Shown piece after piece: positions 26,389 through 35,794 of a DNA stretch of 64,000 nt. Made by a program: the position numbers and the translations under genes. Each line of letters opens with the position of its first letter. Position 1 is the first letter of the stretch. The stretch lies in the NCBI GenBank assembly GCA_002440745.1, contig DJVB01000058.1, positions 4,864-68,863 on the forward strand. The letters run 5' to 3'. A model generated the notes under the pieces. It saw nothing but the letters and a program-made list of their open reading frames with translations. It had not been told where the DNA came from and did no database searches. Origin of the DNA: Bacteroidales bacterium UBA6267. GTDB taxonomy: Bacteria > Bacteroidota > Bacteroidia > Bacteroidales > UBA1556.

Positions 26389-28071
26389 ATGAAAAATAAC
26401 ATAAATATTAGAAATTTGTTTGGTCTCATCGTTTTGATGGTGGTTTCGGTTGCTGTTTCCGGTCAGGACGTTGGATCAAGTATTATTGTAATCAATAGCG
26501 GTTTTACACCGGAGATAAAAGATGCAAAGAAAATTTCGCATAAACCTGAGCTTCCTGATACGAATTATACAGCACCTGAGTTTAGTTACAGTATTGTAAG
26601 CAGCCGAATTCATGTGCCTTTTCAGCCGAGGCCAATTGGCGCAGCTAAAATGGAAGGGGAGAAGCTTGACAAAATATATAAGGGTTACGTAGCCGTTGGA
26701 TTTGGCAATTACGCTTCACCATATTTAGATTTGCGTTATAGTCTGGGGCGATCACGCGATATGAAGGCGGGAGTTGCTATTCAGCATTTTAGCTCTGCTG
26801 GCGAGATTAAAGATTATATTTTTCCCGGAGTAAGCGACAATCAAGTTGGTGGTTATTTTACAAAACTGTGGAAGAAAAATTATTTCACAGCTACCGGCTC
26901 GTACCATCGAAATATGGTTCATTACTATGGTGTAAACAAGCTTGATACTGCTTTAACTAACGGTGAAGACCTGACAGATGCTACTAATGAACATTTGTTC
27001 AACAGATTTAATGTTAATTTAGATTTTGGGCGCCATAATTTGAAGAGGTCTAAAACAAATTTCAACACGGCTATTGGTTATAAATATATTCTTGATAACT
27101 ATGAAAGCAGGGAAAATGCTCTTGATATTGAAGCTTTTATCGACAGGGATGTGAATTTTTTCAAAGCAAAACAACAGAAGTTAGGAATAGCTGCCGGCTT
27201 TCAATTCTTCAATAATAGCGATTCTGTCAGTTTTAATAACGCCTACATTCTCGATCTAAAACCTTACTATTATTTCAAAACCGAAAAAGTGGATTTACAA
27301 ATCGGTTTCAAAATGAATGTGGCGGATGATAGTCTTACGGAGGTGTTTTTCTATCCTGATTTAAACATCAATTTTAGAGTTATCGAGGATATTTTAAGCT
27401 TTAACTTTCTGATGTCCGGAGGGGCTTATAAACAGAATTACAATGATTTAACGGCTGAAAATCCATTCGTGAACGCCTTGTTGCCCATGCAGATTTCAAA
27501 TAATCAGTTTAAGTCGAAACTAACTATGATTAGCAGTATTTCCCGAAATATTGATTTTCAATTGAGTTTAGATTATGAAAACTGGAAAAACGGAGCCTTC
27601 TTTGTGGTGGACACTACCATTGCTTTGAGGAATAAGTTTTCGTTGGTTTACGACGACTATGACTTGATAAACTTAGGGGCTCAAGTTGCGGCTCATTTCA
27701 ATGAGAAATTGGATGTGATTTTTAAAGCTGATTATTATGCTTATAATCTTAAAAATGAGCTTTTTGCATGGCATAAGCCTGATTATAAATTGAGTTTGCT
27801 TGGTCACTATCGTATTGCAGACAAAATCCGAGTAAATGCTGATATCACCTATTTTGGCCCAATGAAGTCGTTGGATTATGAAAACAATGTGCGGACTTCA
27901 AAAGATATTGATGCTTGGTTCGACCTTTCGCTTGGTGTGGAATATCGGTATAAAAAGCGGATTGGATTTTTTGTGAATTTCAATAATATTGCAGCCTCCC
28001 GTTATCAAAAATGGTATAATTACCCGTCTTACGGCTTCAACTTTTTGGCAGGAGCAAGCTATTTGTTTTAA
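26389..28071 (+). CDS. Outer-membrane beta-barrel protein (TonB-receptor-like, no plug)
   Basis: 560 residues. The signal peptide spans 1-25 (ending AVSGQ). The mature chain is a series of amphipathic, aromatic-rich strands (for example VAVGFGNYASPYLDLRYSLG and KPDYKLSLLGHYRI) and ends with the final aromatic FNFLAGASYLF, as outer-membrane barrels do. No plug domain, TonB box or carboxypeptidase-like N-domain is visible, so transport by the TonB route is doubtful. Partner of the TPR gene upstream. A strong terminator follows. Confidence 0.75.
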   Translation: MKNNINIRNLFGLIVLMVVSVAVSGQDVGSSIIVINSGFTPEIKDAKKISHKPELPDTNYTAPEFSYSIVSSRIHVPFQPRPIGAAKMEGEKLDKIYKGYVAVGFGNYASPYLDLRYSLGRSRDMKAGVAIQHFSSAGEIKDYIFPGVSDNQVGGYFTKLWKKNYFTATGSYHRNMVHYYGVNKLDTALTNGEDLTDATNEHLFNRFNVNLDFGRHNLKRSKTNFNTAIGYKYILDNYESRENALDIEAFIDRDVNFFKAKQQKLGIAAGFQFFNNSDSVSFNNAYILDLKPYYYFKTEKVDLQIGFKMNVADDSLTEVFFYPDLNINFRVIEDILSFNFLMSGGAYKQNYNDLTAENPFVNALLPMQISNNQFKSKLTMISSISRNIDFQLSLDYENWKNGAFFVVDTTIALRNKFSLVYDDYDLINLGAQVAAHFNEKLDVIFKADYYAYNLKNELFAWHKPDYKLSLLGHYRIADKIRVNADITYFGPMKSLDYENNVRTSKDIDAWFDLSLGVEYRYKKRIGFFVNFNNIAASRYQKWYNYPSYGFNFLAGASYLF

Positions 28072-28091
28072 AAAGTTTTGTTTTGAATTGA

Positions 28092-28132
28092 CCCATAAAC
28101 ATGTAATTCCGAGACGTGTTTATGGGTTTTTT
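28092..28132 (+). terminator. Rho-independent terminator after the barrel gene
   Basis: CCCATAAACA pairs with TGTTTATGGG around a 15-base loop and is followed by six T. It closes the TPR/barrel transcription unit. Confidence 0.85.
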
Positions 28133-28490
28133 ATTTCGATTGTAAAAAATAAAATATCTGAATTTTCAGGCACAATTCCAATAAAAATTTTAACTAACTA
28201 ATCCGTAAAATTAACAAGATCAAAAGTTTACATATTTTTCCTTTTGTAAGGATTGAGTGTTGTGATGGTATTGAGTTGGAAGTTTGCTACTCATTTCTGT
28301 GAAATTTCAGCATCATTTATTTAAATTAAAAACAGAACGTTATTATTTGGATTTAAAAAAAATCTATTTTTGAATTGATTATTAACAATAAAATATGCCT
28401 ATGTTTTTTGTTGTGATAAACTCAATATGGTATAATCTGACAGGTTTTTTATTACTAAAAAAAGCAAATGGCTGATAAAATATAGAACTA
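28133..28490. other. AT-rich intergenic region
   Basis: No gene is apparent. A possible promoter -7 box for the following protease, TATTTTTG, lies at 28365-28372, 119 bases from its start. Nothing else is recognisable. Confidence 0.5.
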
Positions 28491-30557
28491 ATGATTGACA
28501 AAGAAATCAAACTTACGCGAAGTTTTAGAATTCAAACAACGAAAGCCATTGCCTCAATTATTTTATTTGTTTTTACCTATTTATTAATTCTACTTTTGGC
28601 AATTGGATTTACAATATTGTGTGTTTACGGTGGAATTATAATTATTACCTCATATCCAAATTTTCTGACTCTAATATTAGGAATCGGTTTGAGTGGATTG
28701 GGAATTTTAATATTGTTTTTTTTATTGAAGTTTATATTCAAATCTCAAAAAGTTGACCGTTCCTTTCTATATGAAATTAAGAAAAATGACGAACCAGAAC
28801 TCTTTCATTTAATTAGTGAAATTGTTAATGAAGTAAAAACGAGGTTTCCTAAGAAGGTCTATTTGTCAGCAAATGTGAATGCATCTGTTTTTTATAATTA
28901 TAGTTTTTGGAGCATGATTTTTCCGGTAAGAAAAAACCTGCAGATTGGATTAGGTTTAGTAAATGCGGTATCTAAAAATGAATTAAAAGCAATTTTATCC
29001 CACGAATTTGGTCACTTTTCTCAACGAACAATGAGGGTGGGGAGTTATGTTTATAATGTGAATCAAGTTATCTTTAATTTGATTTATGAAGATGAGAACT
29101 ATGATAACCTAGTACATAGTTTGGCTAATACTCAGGGCTATATTTCAATATTTGGAGTAATGGCTATAAATATCACTAGAGGCATTAAATGGTTATTAAG
29201 AAAGCTTTATGTGGTTGTAAATAAGAGCTATATGGGTTTATCAAGGGAAATGGAATTTCATGCTGATGAAATCGCTGCTTTTATAACAGGTTATGAACCA
29301 CTCAAAAGCTTCTTACTACGAGCATCTTTAGCCGATCATTCTTTCAATTCTGTATTATCTTTCTATGATGGAAAAATATCCGAGAATCTTATTAGTGATA
29401 ATATTTATAAAGAGCAATTATTCTTGATGGAGTATTTTGCGCAAAAGGATAACATCAATATTGTAAATGGATTTCCCCAAGTTACGATGGATGATTTAAA
29501 CAAATACAATAAATCAAAGCTAATCGTAACAGACCAATGGGCTTCTCACCCTAGCACTGTCGATAGGATAGATAGGTTAGAGAAAACCACTTTTCTGCCG
29601 AAGGATATTTCTTCTGAACCGGCCAATATGATTTTTAGTAATATTGAAGAAACACAAAAGAAGCTTTCAAGTAGTTTTTTTAAGGATATTGAAAATCAAA
29701 AGGAATTCAATGTGTTATCCTTTGAAGATTTTCAAACAGAGTTTATTAAAGAGTTTACGTTCAATACATTTTCAGAAGTATATAATGGTTACTATAATGA
29801 TAAAAATCCCATACCTTTTGATTTGGATAAAATTATCATTGATGAAGAAAACTTAAAATTTGACGAATTATTTTCAGATAAGCAAGTCGATTTAGTCTAT
29901 TTGGCGATAGCTTTGCAAAATGATATTGAGGTTTTGAAACAAATGGCTGATAAAACTTTTTCGGTGAAAACCTTTGATTATGATGGGAGAAAATATAAAA
30001 GAAAGGAGAGCAAAGCGCTTTTAGCTAAATTAAATGTGGAAATTGATCAAGTTAATGAACAAATTAAGCAAAATGATGTCAGGATTTTTAAGTATTTCGC
30101 TAATTGTGAAACGGAAACACATAACGAACAAAGATTAAAGGCCTTGTACAAGGAGTTTTTTGAGTTTGATCGCAATTTTGAAATAAAGTATGAAGTTTAC
30201 ACGAATCTTGTTAATAAGCTTCAATTTGTATCTAATACAACACCAATCGAAATTATAAAAGCTAATTTTGTAAGTGTTGAATTTTGGGAAGAAAAATTAA
30301 AAAATGAAATTAGACTGCTGCAATCAGATGACGTTATAAGTTCCGAAATTACTCTTGAAATTAAGGAAAATTTCGAATTATACTTGACAAAAAAATGGAA
30401 ATACTTCGGCTCTAGTATCTACTTTAACGATAATTTGCAGATGCTTTACAATGCAATGAACAACTATGCTTACTTATTATCAAGAAAGTATTTTTTAATA
30501 AAAAAGAAGCTGTTAAATTACCAGGAAAATCTATTGAAGGACTGTGGGAGGAACTAA
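28491..30557 (+). CDS. M48-family membrane metalloprotease
   Basis: 688 residues. Two long hydrophobic segments (about 17-45 and 50-82) anchor it in the inner membrane. The gluzincin zinc site is complete: His171-Glu-Phe-Gly-His175, and the third ligand Glu255 in MEFHADE. This is the HtpX/Oma1/Ste24 type. The 350 residues after the protease core are helical and polar and not recognised. M48 enzymes remove damaged membrane proteins or process lipoproteins. It is unusually long for HtpX (about 290 residues), so I avoid that name. It stands alone in an AT-rich setting between two terminator-like gaps. Confidence 0.85.
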   Translation: MIDKEIKLTRSFRIQTTKAIASIILFVFTYLLILLLAIGFTILCVYGGIIIITSYPNFLTLILGIGLSGLGILILFFLLKFIFKSQKVDRSFLYEIKKNDEPELFHLISEIVNEVKTRFPKKVYLSANVNASVFYNYSFWSMIFPVRKNLQIGLGLVNAVSKNELKAILSHEFGHFSQRTMRVGSYVYNVNQVIFNLIYEDENYDNLVHSLANTQGYISIFGVMAINITRGIKWLLRKLYVVVNKSYMGLSREMEFHADEIAAFITGYEPLKSFLLRASLADHSFNSVLSFYDGKISENLISDNIYKEQLFLMEYFAQKDNINIVNGFPQVTMDDLNKYNKSKLIVTDQWASHPSTVDRIDRLEKTTFLPKDISSEPANMIFSNIEETQKKLSSSFFKDIENQKEFNVLSFEDFQTEFIKEFTFNTFSEVYNGYYNDKNPIPFDLDKIIIDEENLKFDELFSDKQVDLVYLAIALQNDIEVLKQMADKTFSVKTFDYDGRKYKRKESKALLAKLNVEIDQVNEQIKQNDVRIFKYFANCETETHNEQRLKALYKEFFEFDRNFEIKYEVYTNLVNKLQFVSNTTPIEIIKANFVSVEFWEEKLKNEIRLLQSDDVISSEITLEIKENFELYLTKKWKYFGSSIYFNDNLQMLYNAMNNYAYLLSRKYFLIKKKLLNYQENLLKDCGRN

Positions 30558-30655
30558 TATGTATAGCCAATTTTAAGCATCATAAGGACAAGCATTTATT
30601 GGTTTAACAATTCCTAAAAAGTAGAATGGGGTATAAAAACAAATAGTACATTACC

Positions 30656-31264
30656 TTACTCCCTAACAATCTCAACGCCATAAATTCCCTGAAAATAGTC
30701 TAATGCTTGCGTAGCTTCAGCCTTTCGCACCTCAAATCTGATTTGGCAGTTTATCTCAAATTTGGTGGCAACAATAGTATAGTTCTTTTCTTTTATTGTT
30801 CTCATTACCAAGTCCATAACCGGATAATCGAATTCTAAAAGGAAGGTTTCGTTAACTGTTTTTTCTAAAATTACAGCTTGGCTTAGTGCATCTTTAACTG
30901 CTTCTCGATACGCATTTATCAATCCTGGAATCCCTAATTTTGTTCCCCCAAAATATCGAATAACAACAGCTAATATATTGGTCAAATCGTTTGATAATAG
31001 TTGGCCGTGGATTGGTTTACCCGCTGATCCTGAGGGCTCTCCATCATCATTTGCTCTCCAATTCGATTTGTCCGGTCCTAATATATACGCATAGCAGTGA
31101 TGCCGTGCATCGTAATATTCACTTCGCAGATTTTCTAAAATTTCTTTAATATCATGTTCATTTTCAACCGGATGTATTTTTGCAATAAACTTCGAGCCAC
31201 GATCCTTAAATAGTCCTTCAACCGGAGATTCAATTATTCGATATGTGTCGGTGAATAAATCCAT
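30656..31264 (-). CDS. YigZ/IMPACT family protein
   Basis: 202 residues from the ATG at 31264, which overlaps the upstream stop as TGATG; the TTG one codon earlier is less likely. The N-terminal UPF0029 domain shows SKFIAKIHPV, YDARHHCYAYILG, NDDGEPSGSAGKPI and VVIRYFGGTKLGIPGL, all hallmarks. A smaller C-terminal domain (DUF1949 type) follows from about 135. Bacterial YigZ has no firm biochemical role; the eukaryotic relative IMPACT regulates GCN2. It is last in a run hisS, EamA, yigZ with coupled starts. Confidence 0.9.
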   Translation of the reverse strand: MDLFTDTYRIIESPVEGLFKDRGSKFIAKIHPVENEHDIKEILENLRSEYYDARHHCYAYILGPDKSNWRANDDGEPSGSAGKPIHGQLLSNDLTNILAVVIRYFGGTKLGIPGLINAYREAVKDALSQAVILEKTVNETFLLEFDYPVMDLVMRTIKEKNYTIVATKFEINCQIRFEVRKAEATQALDYFQGIYGVEIVRE

Positions 31265-32115
31265 CAAATACCTGAACTGAGAATTATTATTCCTGCCAAT
31301 GCCAATCCAATACCTATCAAATTGATTTTGAGTAGTTTTTCGCGAAAGAAGACATAACCAACCAAAGCAGCTAGCACAATATATCCTGAGTTATAAACCG
31401 GAAAAAAGACACTATCAGGGATGCTGTCTAAGGCTTTTATAATAATCATTGTGGAGAGAAAATTTAGCGAACCGAGAATAAGGCTGGCTAAGATGGTTTT
31501 AAGGGTAAATTTCTTTTTGTTCTTGCTCAGCATCACTTTTGCTATGCCGGTTAGGAAGGCGGCAGCGAAAATGAGCATCATGAAGTTTATCAGATAGGTA
31601 TTTACCCCGTTTTTTTCGGCAAACCCCATAAGGCTTGCGTTAATTCCACTAACGAAAAAAAGGATTATCGGTAAAAATATATGTCGCCAGTCGAGATTTT
31701 CGGTTTTTTCTTTTTTGAAAATGAGAAAGAAAGAAGCCACAACTATCAGAATGCCAATGAGTTTAACTGCGGAAATATCTTCATTATAAAATATCAGGGC
31801 AATGGTCACCGGAATCACAACAGAGGTGTTGCCTGAAACAGAGGTGATTGCCATTCCTGCTTTTGCTGTGCTTCTGGCGAAAAGTTGAAATCCGAAATAA
31901 AAAGTTACACCTATGAATAACCCAAGATAGAACCATGGATATTGGGGTAAATCGCTGATAGCTACTGTTTGCTCTCGAAAAAAATAACTGAAACTCAAGG
32001 ACGCGAGATAGCTTAAAACTATAGCGTTGTCTCGATGGACTCCAAATCGGTCGAAAAGCCTGAAAACTGTCAGAATAGCAACCGAAATGGCAATATTTAA
32101 TAGGAGCCAAATCAT
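31264..32115 (-). CDS. EamA/DMT superfamily transporter
   Basis: 283 residues with about ten hydrophobic segments, as in drug/metabolite transporters of this class. The two five-helix halves are visible: the first ends near GILIVVASFFLIFKKE, the second with ALAGIIILSSGI. The substrate cannot be read. It overlaps the hisS stop by 4 bases (ATGA), so translation is coupled, and its own stop overlaps the YigZ start. Confidence 0.8.
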   Translation of the reverse strand: MIWLLLNIAISVAILTVFRLFDRFGVHRDNAIVLSYLASLSFSYFFREQTVAISDLPQYPWFYLGLFIGVTFYFGFQLFARSTAKAGMAITSVSGNTSVVIPVTIALIFYNEDISAVKLIGILIVVASFFLIFKKEKTENLDWRHIFLPIILFFVSGINASLMGFAEKNGVNTYLINFMMLIFAAAFLTGIAKVMLSKNKKKFTLKTILASLILGSLNFLSTMIIIKALDSIPDSVFFPVYNSGYIVLAALVGYVFFREKLLKINLIGIGLALAGIIILSSGI

Positions 32116-33473
32116 TTGAGTGCTGCAATCAATTCGGTTTGATTCAGTTTTAACTGTTCACCGGTATTCATATTTTTTAGTTGGAAAACTTGATTGGCAA
32201 TTTCATCAGCGCCGGCCATAATTACGAAGGGTATCTTATTTTTGTCGGCATAGTTCATCTGCTTCTTTAATTTTGCATCGTCCGGAAAAACTTCAGTCGC
32301 TATTCCATTTTTGCGAAGTTTTTCAGCTAATTTCATGGAGGTTGTCAGCTCTTCTTTGCCAAAATTAATCACTAAAACTTTGGTGCTCAGATTGGTAGTT
32401 TCGCCAAAACCATCCATTTCGTTCAGTACATCATAAATCCTATCGGCTCCAAAACTAATCCCAACTCCCGACATATTATTCAATCCAAAGATTCCGGTTA
32501 AATCGTCATAACGTCCACCACCACAGATGCTTCCCATTTGAACTCCTTTCGCTACAACCTCAAATATGGCGCCTGTATAATAGTTCAAACCTCTGGCTAA
32601 AGTCAAATCAATGGCAATTTCGTTTTCAATTTCCATTTCTTGCAAAAGCTCAAATAGTTCTCGAAGTTCGGCTATGCCTTTTTCTCCTTCAGTTGTGCTT
32701 CCAATTAGTTTTTCCAAATGATTGAGTTTTTCAGGCACTTTTAAGCCGGATAAGTTGTGAACCTGTTTCAGAATGGTGATAGAATCTGCTGTAAGTCCCA
32801 AAGCTTCAATTTCTTCCATTACTTTTTCTATCCCGATTTTGTCAATTTTGTCCAACAAAATGGTAAGTTCAATCAGCTTTTCTGAGGCTCCCATAATTTC
32901 GGCAATGCCGGCTAAAATCTTTCGGTTGTTGATTCTTATCACGACCGGAATATTTAGCGCAATAAACACATCGTCGATGATATGGACTAATTCAGCTTCG
33001 TTGAGCAGGGAAGTGCTCCCGATAATGTCGCTGTCGCATTGGTAAAATTCGCGATAACGGCCTTTTTGTGGCCTGTCGGCACGCCAAACAGGTTGAATCT
33101 GAAAACGCTTAAATGGAAAGGTTAACTCATTTTGATGCTGCACCACAAAACGAGCAAATGGCACTGTTAGGTCGTAGCGAAGGCCTTTCTCCGTGATAAA
33201 TGAAGCCATTTTTACTGAATCTAAATCTCCTGATGGATTCGGGACTTTGCTTAAAAAATCACCTGAGTTAAGTATTTTGAATAATAGTTTGTCGCCTTCT
33301 TCACCATATTTGCCGAGTAATGTGCTCAGGTTTTCCATTGCCGGCGTTTCTATTTGCTTGAATCCATAACGATGATATACTTGAGTTATCGTGTTGAAAA
33401 TATAATTTCTTCGCTCCATTTCTATGGGGCCAAAATCTCTCGTTCCTTTGGGAATACCCGTTTTTTGTGCCAT
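32112..33473 (-). CDS. hisS: Histidyl-tRNA synthetase
   Basis: 453 residues, class II synthetase of normal length. The N-terminal KGTRDFGPIEMERR, motif 2 with WRADRPQKGRYREFYQCD, the histidine-specific ARGLNYYTGAIFEV and GGGRYDDL, and motif 3 with GISFGADRIYD are all present. The C-terminal anticodon-binding domain covers about 355-453. It attaches histidine to its tRNA. First gene of a three-gene run, divergent from era. Confidence 0.97.
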   Translation of the reverse strand: MAQKTGIPKGTRDFGPIEMERRNYIFNTITQVYHRYGFKQIETPAMENLSTLLGKYGEEGDKLLFKILNSGDFLSKVPNPSGDLDSVKMASFITEKGLRYDLTVPFARFVVQHQNELTFPFKRFQIQPVWRADRPQKGRYREFYQCDSDIIGSTSLLNEAELVHIIDDVFIALNIPVVIRINNRKILAGIAEIMGASEKLIELTILLDKIDKIGIEKVMEEIEALGLTADSITILKQVHNLSGLKVPEKLNHLEKLIGSTTEGEKGIAELRELFELLQEMEIENEIAIDLTLARGLNYYTGAIFEVVAKGVQMGSICGGGRYDDLTGIFGLNNMSGVGISFGADRIYDVLNEMDGFGETTNLSTKVLVINFGKEELTTSMKLAEKLRKNGIATEVFPDDAKLKKQMNYADKNKIPFVIMAGADEIANQVFQLKNMNTGEQLKLNQTELIAALK

Positions 33474-33496
33474 AACGCTTATTTAATTTGAATCGG

Positions 33497-33504
33497 CAAA
33501 AGTA
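33497..33504 (-). promoter_or_regulatory. Predicted hisS promoter -7 box
   Basis: Minus-strand TACTTTTG matches TAnnTTTG, 24 bases before the hisS ATG. Confidence 0.5.
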
Positions 33505-33549
33505 AAAATATTGAGCTGATTTCGGAGCCTACAAATCGCCAAATATTAC

Positions 33550-33557
33550 TACTTTCG
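33550..33557 (+). promoter_or_regulatory. Predicted era promoter -7 box
   Basis: TACTTTCG lies 16 bases before the era ATG at 33573, back to back with the hisS promoter. Confidence 0.45.
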
Positions 33558-33572
33558 CACAAATTATTCTTT

Positions 33573-34466
33573 ATGAGCGACAAAAACATACATAAGGCCG
33601 GTTTTGTGAATATTATTGGAAATCCAAATGTCGGCAAATCAACTCTAATGAATGCCCTTGTTGGTGAAAATCTGTCGATTATCACTTCTAAAGTGCAAAC
33701 AACGCGTCACAGAATCCTTGGCATTGTCAATGGCGATGATTTTCAAATTGTTTATTCCGATACTCCTGGGATTATTCGGCACCCGGGCTATAAACTTCAG
33801 GAAGCAATGATGAGTTTTGTGGATTCGGCCATTGACGATGCTGATATTTTTCTCTACGTCACCACTATGGACGACACCGAAATTCATCCGGATATTTTGC
33901 GTAAATTGGTGGCGAGTAAAGTTCCGATTTTGGTCATTCTTAATAAGATTGACCTTAGTTCGCAAGAATTGGTGAGTTTGAAAATGGCCACTCTTCAGGA
34001 CGATTTTCCGGAAGCTACTGTTGTTCCGGTCTCCGCTCTGCATAAGTTTAATTTGGAAGCGGTTTTGAACTATGTGCTTTCGTATCTTCCTGATGGTGAA
34101 GCTTTTTATCCTAAGGATGAACTTACGGACAAAACCATGCGCTTTTTTGTTTCGGAGATTATTCGTGAAAAAATTCTCATCCTTTATAAAAAAGAGATTC
34201 CTTATTCCGTTGAAGTCGAGGTTGAAGAATATAAAGAGGCTGACGATCGCATCGACATCATGGCAACAATTTATGTGATTCGGGAAAGTCAAAAAGGAAT
34301 TATTCTTGGCAAACAAGGAGCTGCAATAAAACGTGTCGGTACTGACGCCCGAAAAGATATTGAGGAATTTGTTGGTAAACATGTCTTTCTAAACCTTTAT
34401 GTTAAGGTGAAAAAAGATTGGCGCGAGGATGATAATATGCTTAAGAAATTTGGATATTCTAATTAA
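33573..34466 (+). CDS. era: GTPase Era
   Basis: 297 residues. The GTPase domain has G1 GNPNVGKS (16-23), G3 DTPG and G4 NKID. The C-terminal KH domain contains GIILGKQGAAIKRVG and ends in KVKKDWREDD, as in Era. It binds 16S rRNA near its 3' end and checks small-subunit maturation. Single gene in a divergent pair with hisS; the following gene starts 4 bases after its stop and may be read through. Confidence 0.96.
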   Translation: MSDKNIHKAGFVNIIGNPNVGKSTLMNALVGENLSIITSKVQTTRHRILGIVNGDDFQIVYSDTPGIIRHPGYKLQEAMMSFVDSAIDDADIFLYVTTMDDTEIHPDILRKLVASKVPILVILNKIDLSSQELVSLKMATLQDDFPEATVVPVSALHKFNLEAVLNYVLSYLPDGEAFYPKDELTDKTMRFFVSEIIREKILILYKKEIPYSVEVEVEEYKEADDRIDIMATIYVIRESQKGIILGKQGAAIKRVGTDARKDIEEFVGKHVFLNLYVKVKKDWREDDNMLKKFGYSN

Positions 34467-34470
34467 TTTG

Positions 34471-35724
34471 ATGGTTGATATGAAGTGTTTTAAATATTTG
34501 ATTATAAACATATTATTAGTATATAACTTTACGGTTTTTAGTCAACGAACCGAAACTTATGAAGGGGCTTTTTTAAATGGGAAACCTTACCCTTCAACCG
34601 TTCGTTATGGTTACTATTTGAATACGGAAGGTAAGCAAATTAAGCATGGAAGTTTTCGGTATTTAGTTAAGGAAAAGAACGAGGACATGCGAATGATGCA
34701 CAATTTTACCGGTAATTTTCAGCATGGCAAGAAGGATGGAAAATGGGAATATACGATTAAGAATAAAGATATGGGTAACTCCCAATCAAAGTTTTTAGAA
34801 AGTGCAGAAATACAGTTGTTTGCAAACTATAAAGATGGCTTGCCTCATGGTAAATGGGTCTATAAATCTTATATCACCAAGCGAAGAAAAATTGTCATTA
34901 ATGGAAAGGAAAAATATGAAGATTTTCAGGTGGTTAAAAATGTCTCCATTACGATTAATTTTTCTAATGGGATTTTGGTCGATTCTGCATATTTCCTTAT
35001 AAATGAATTAGATACAATACAATTTTTTGCAGATGCTTCCGGTTTTGTACATGGCAACTATCATTATACCAAGTCAAAAGAAGTGATAGGATTTGATCAT
35101 GGTTTACTGTCGGAGAAGGATGGGATTAAAACATCTGAATACCTTTTTTATCAGCAGCCAAAAAATCGAAATTCTATTACTTCAGATACAGTAACATTGC
35201 TGGATGATAAAAAGATTGGATTGCGTAAACTTCTGATTGATAATGTTTTTAATTCGGATTATTTTCTCTACGATCGCATTGAAGGGGATTTAATTGTTGT
35301 GCAGAATAGTCGCGGACATTTTCAATCAGTGGACCTAAATGGCTATTTTATACTTAAATTGAAACCTGCACTTTCGGAAAGCCAAGCTAAATTTATTACC
35401 GATTCTTACTATTACCATCGCAAAATCAATGATTTACTTTTGCAGGCAAAGCGAGAGTTGCAAAATGCGCCCTCAAATTCATCGTTGAAAAATAGGGTAG
35501 GAGCGTTGACTGATTTGCTCAATCAATCGGAGAAGGTTTATAAGACGGCAAAACTTGTGGAAAAGGATTTTTTGCCTTCTCGTTTGGTCGAAAAGTCTAA
35601 ACAATTTCTCAATCCACTTCCAGCCGGTTTGGGAGATATTCAATCGGCAGAGGAGTTTCTTAAACTGCTACTTGAGACTCAAAAATCTCTGTTTAATAAG
35701 GCTGACAAATTGTCAAAGATATAG
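34471..35724 (+). CDS. Exported MORN-like repeat protein of unknown function
   Basis: 417 residues from the ATG at 34471 (another Met lies at 34480; codons from 34429 overlap era). A signal peptide, CFKYLIINILLVYNFTVFSQ, is followed by MORN/YwqK-like segments such as GSFRYLVKE, GNFQHGKKDGKWEY, YKDGLPHGKWVYKS and GFVHGNYHY. The C-terminal 130 residues are helical and charged, possibly a coiled coil. MORN-type repeats mediate binding rather than catalysis. Probably periplasmic or surface-exposed; no partner is identifiable. Confidence 0.75.
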   Translation: MVDMKCFKYLIINILLVYNFTVFSQRTETYEGAFLNGKPYPSTVRYGYYLNTEGKQIKHGSFRYLVKEKNEDMRMMHNFTGNFQHGKKDGKWEYTIKNKDMGNSQSKFLESAEIQLFANYKDGLPHGKWVYKSYITKRRKIVINGKEKYEDFQVVKNVSITINFSNGILVDSAYFLINELDTIQFFADASGFVHGNYHYTKSKEVIGFDHGLLSEKDGIKTSEYLFYQQPKNRNSITSDTVTLLDDKKIGLRKLLIDNVFNSDYFLYDRIEGDLIVVQNSRGHFQSVDLNGYFILKLKPALSESQAKFITDSYYYHRKINDLLLQAKRELQNAPSNSSLKNRVGALTDLLNQSEKVYKTAKLVEKDFLPSRLVEKSKQFLNPLPAGLGDIQSAEEFLKLLLETQKSLFNKADKLSKI

Positions 35725-35794
35725 AGTTAAATTATTTAAAACCAGTATTTAAATTGGTTTTATTTGAATCAATAGTTGAGTTCATTTTTTATTA

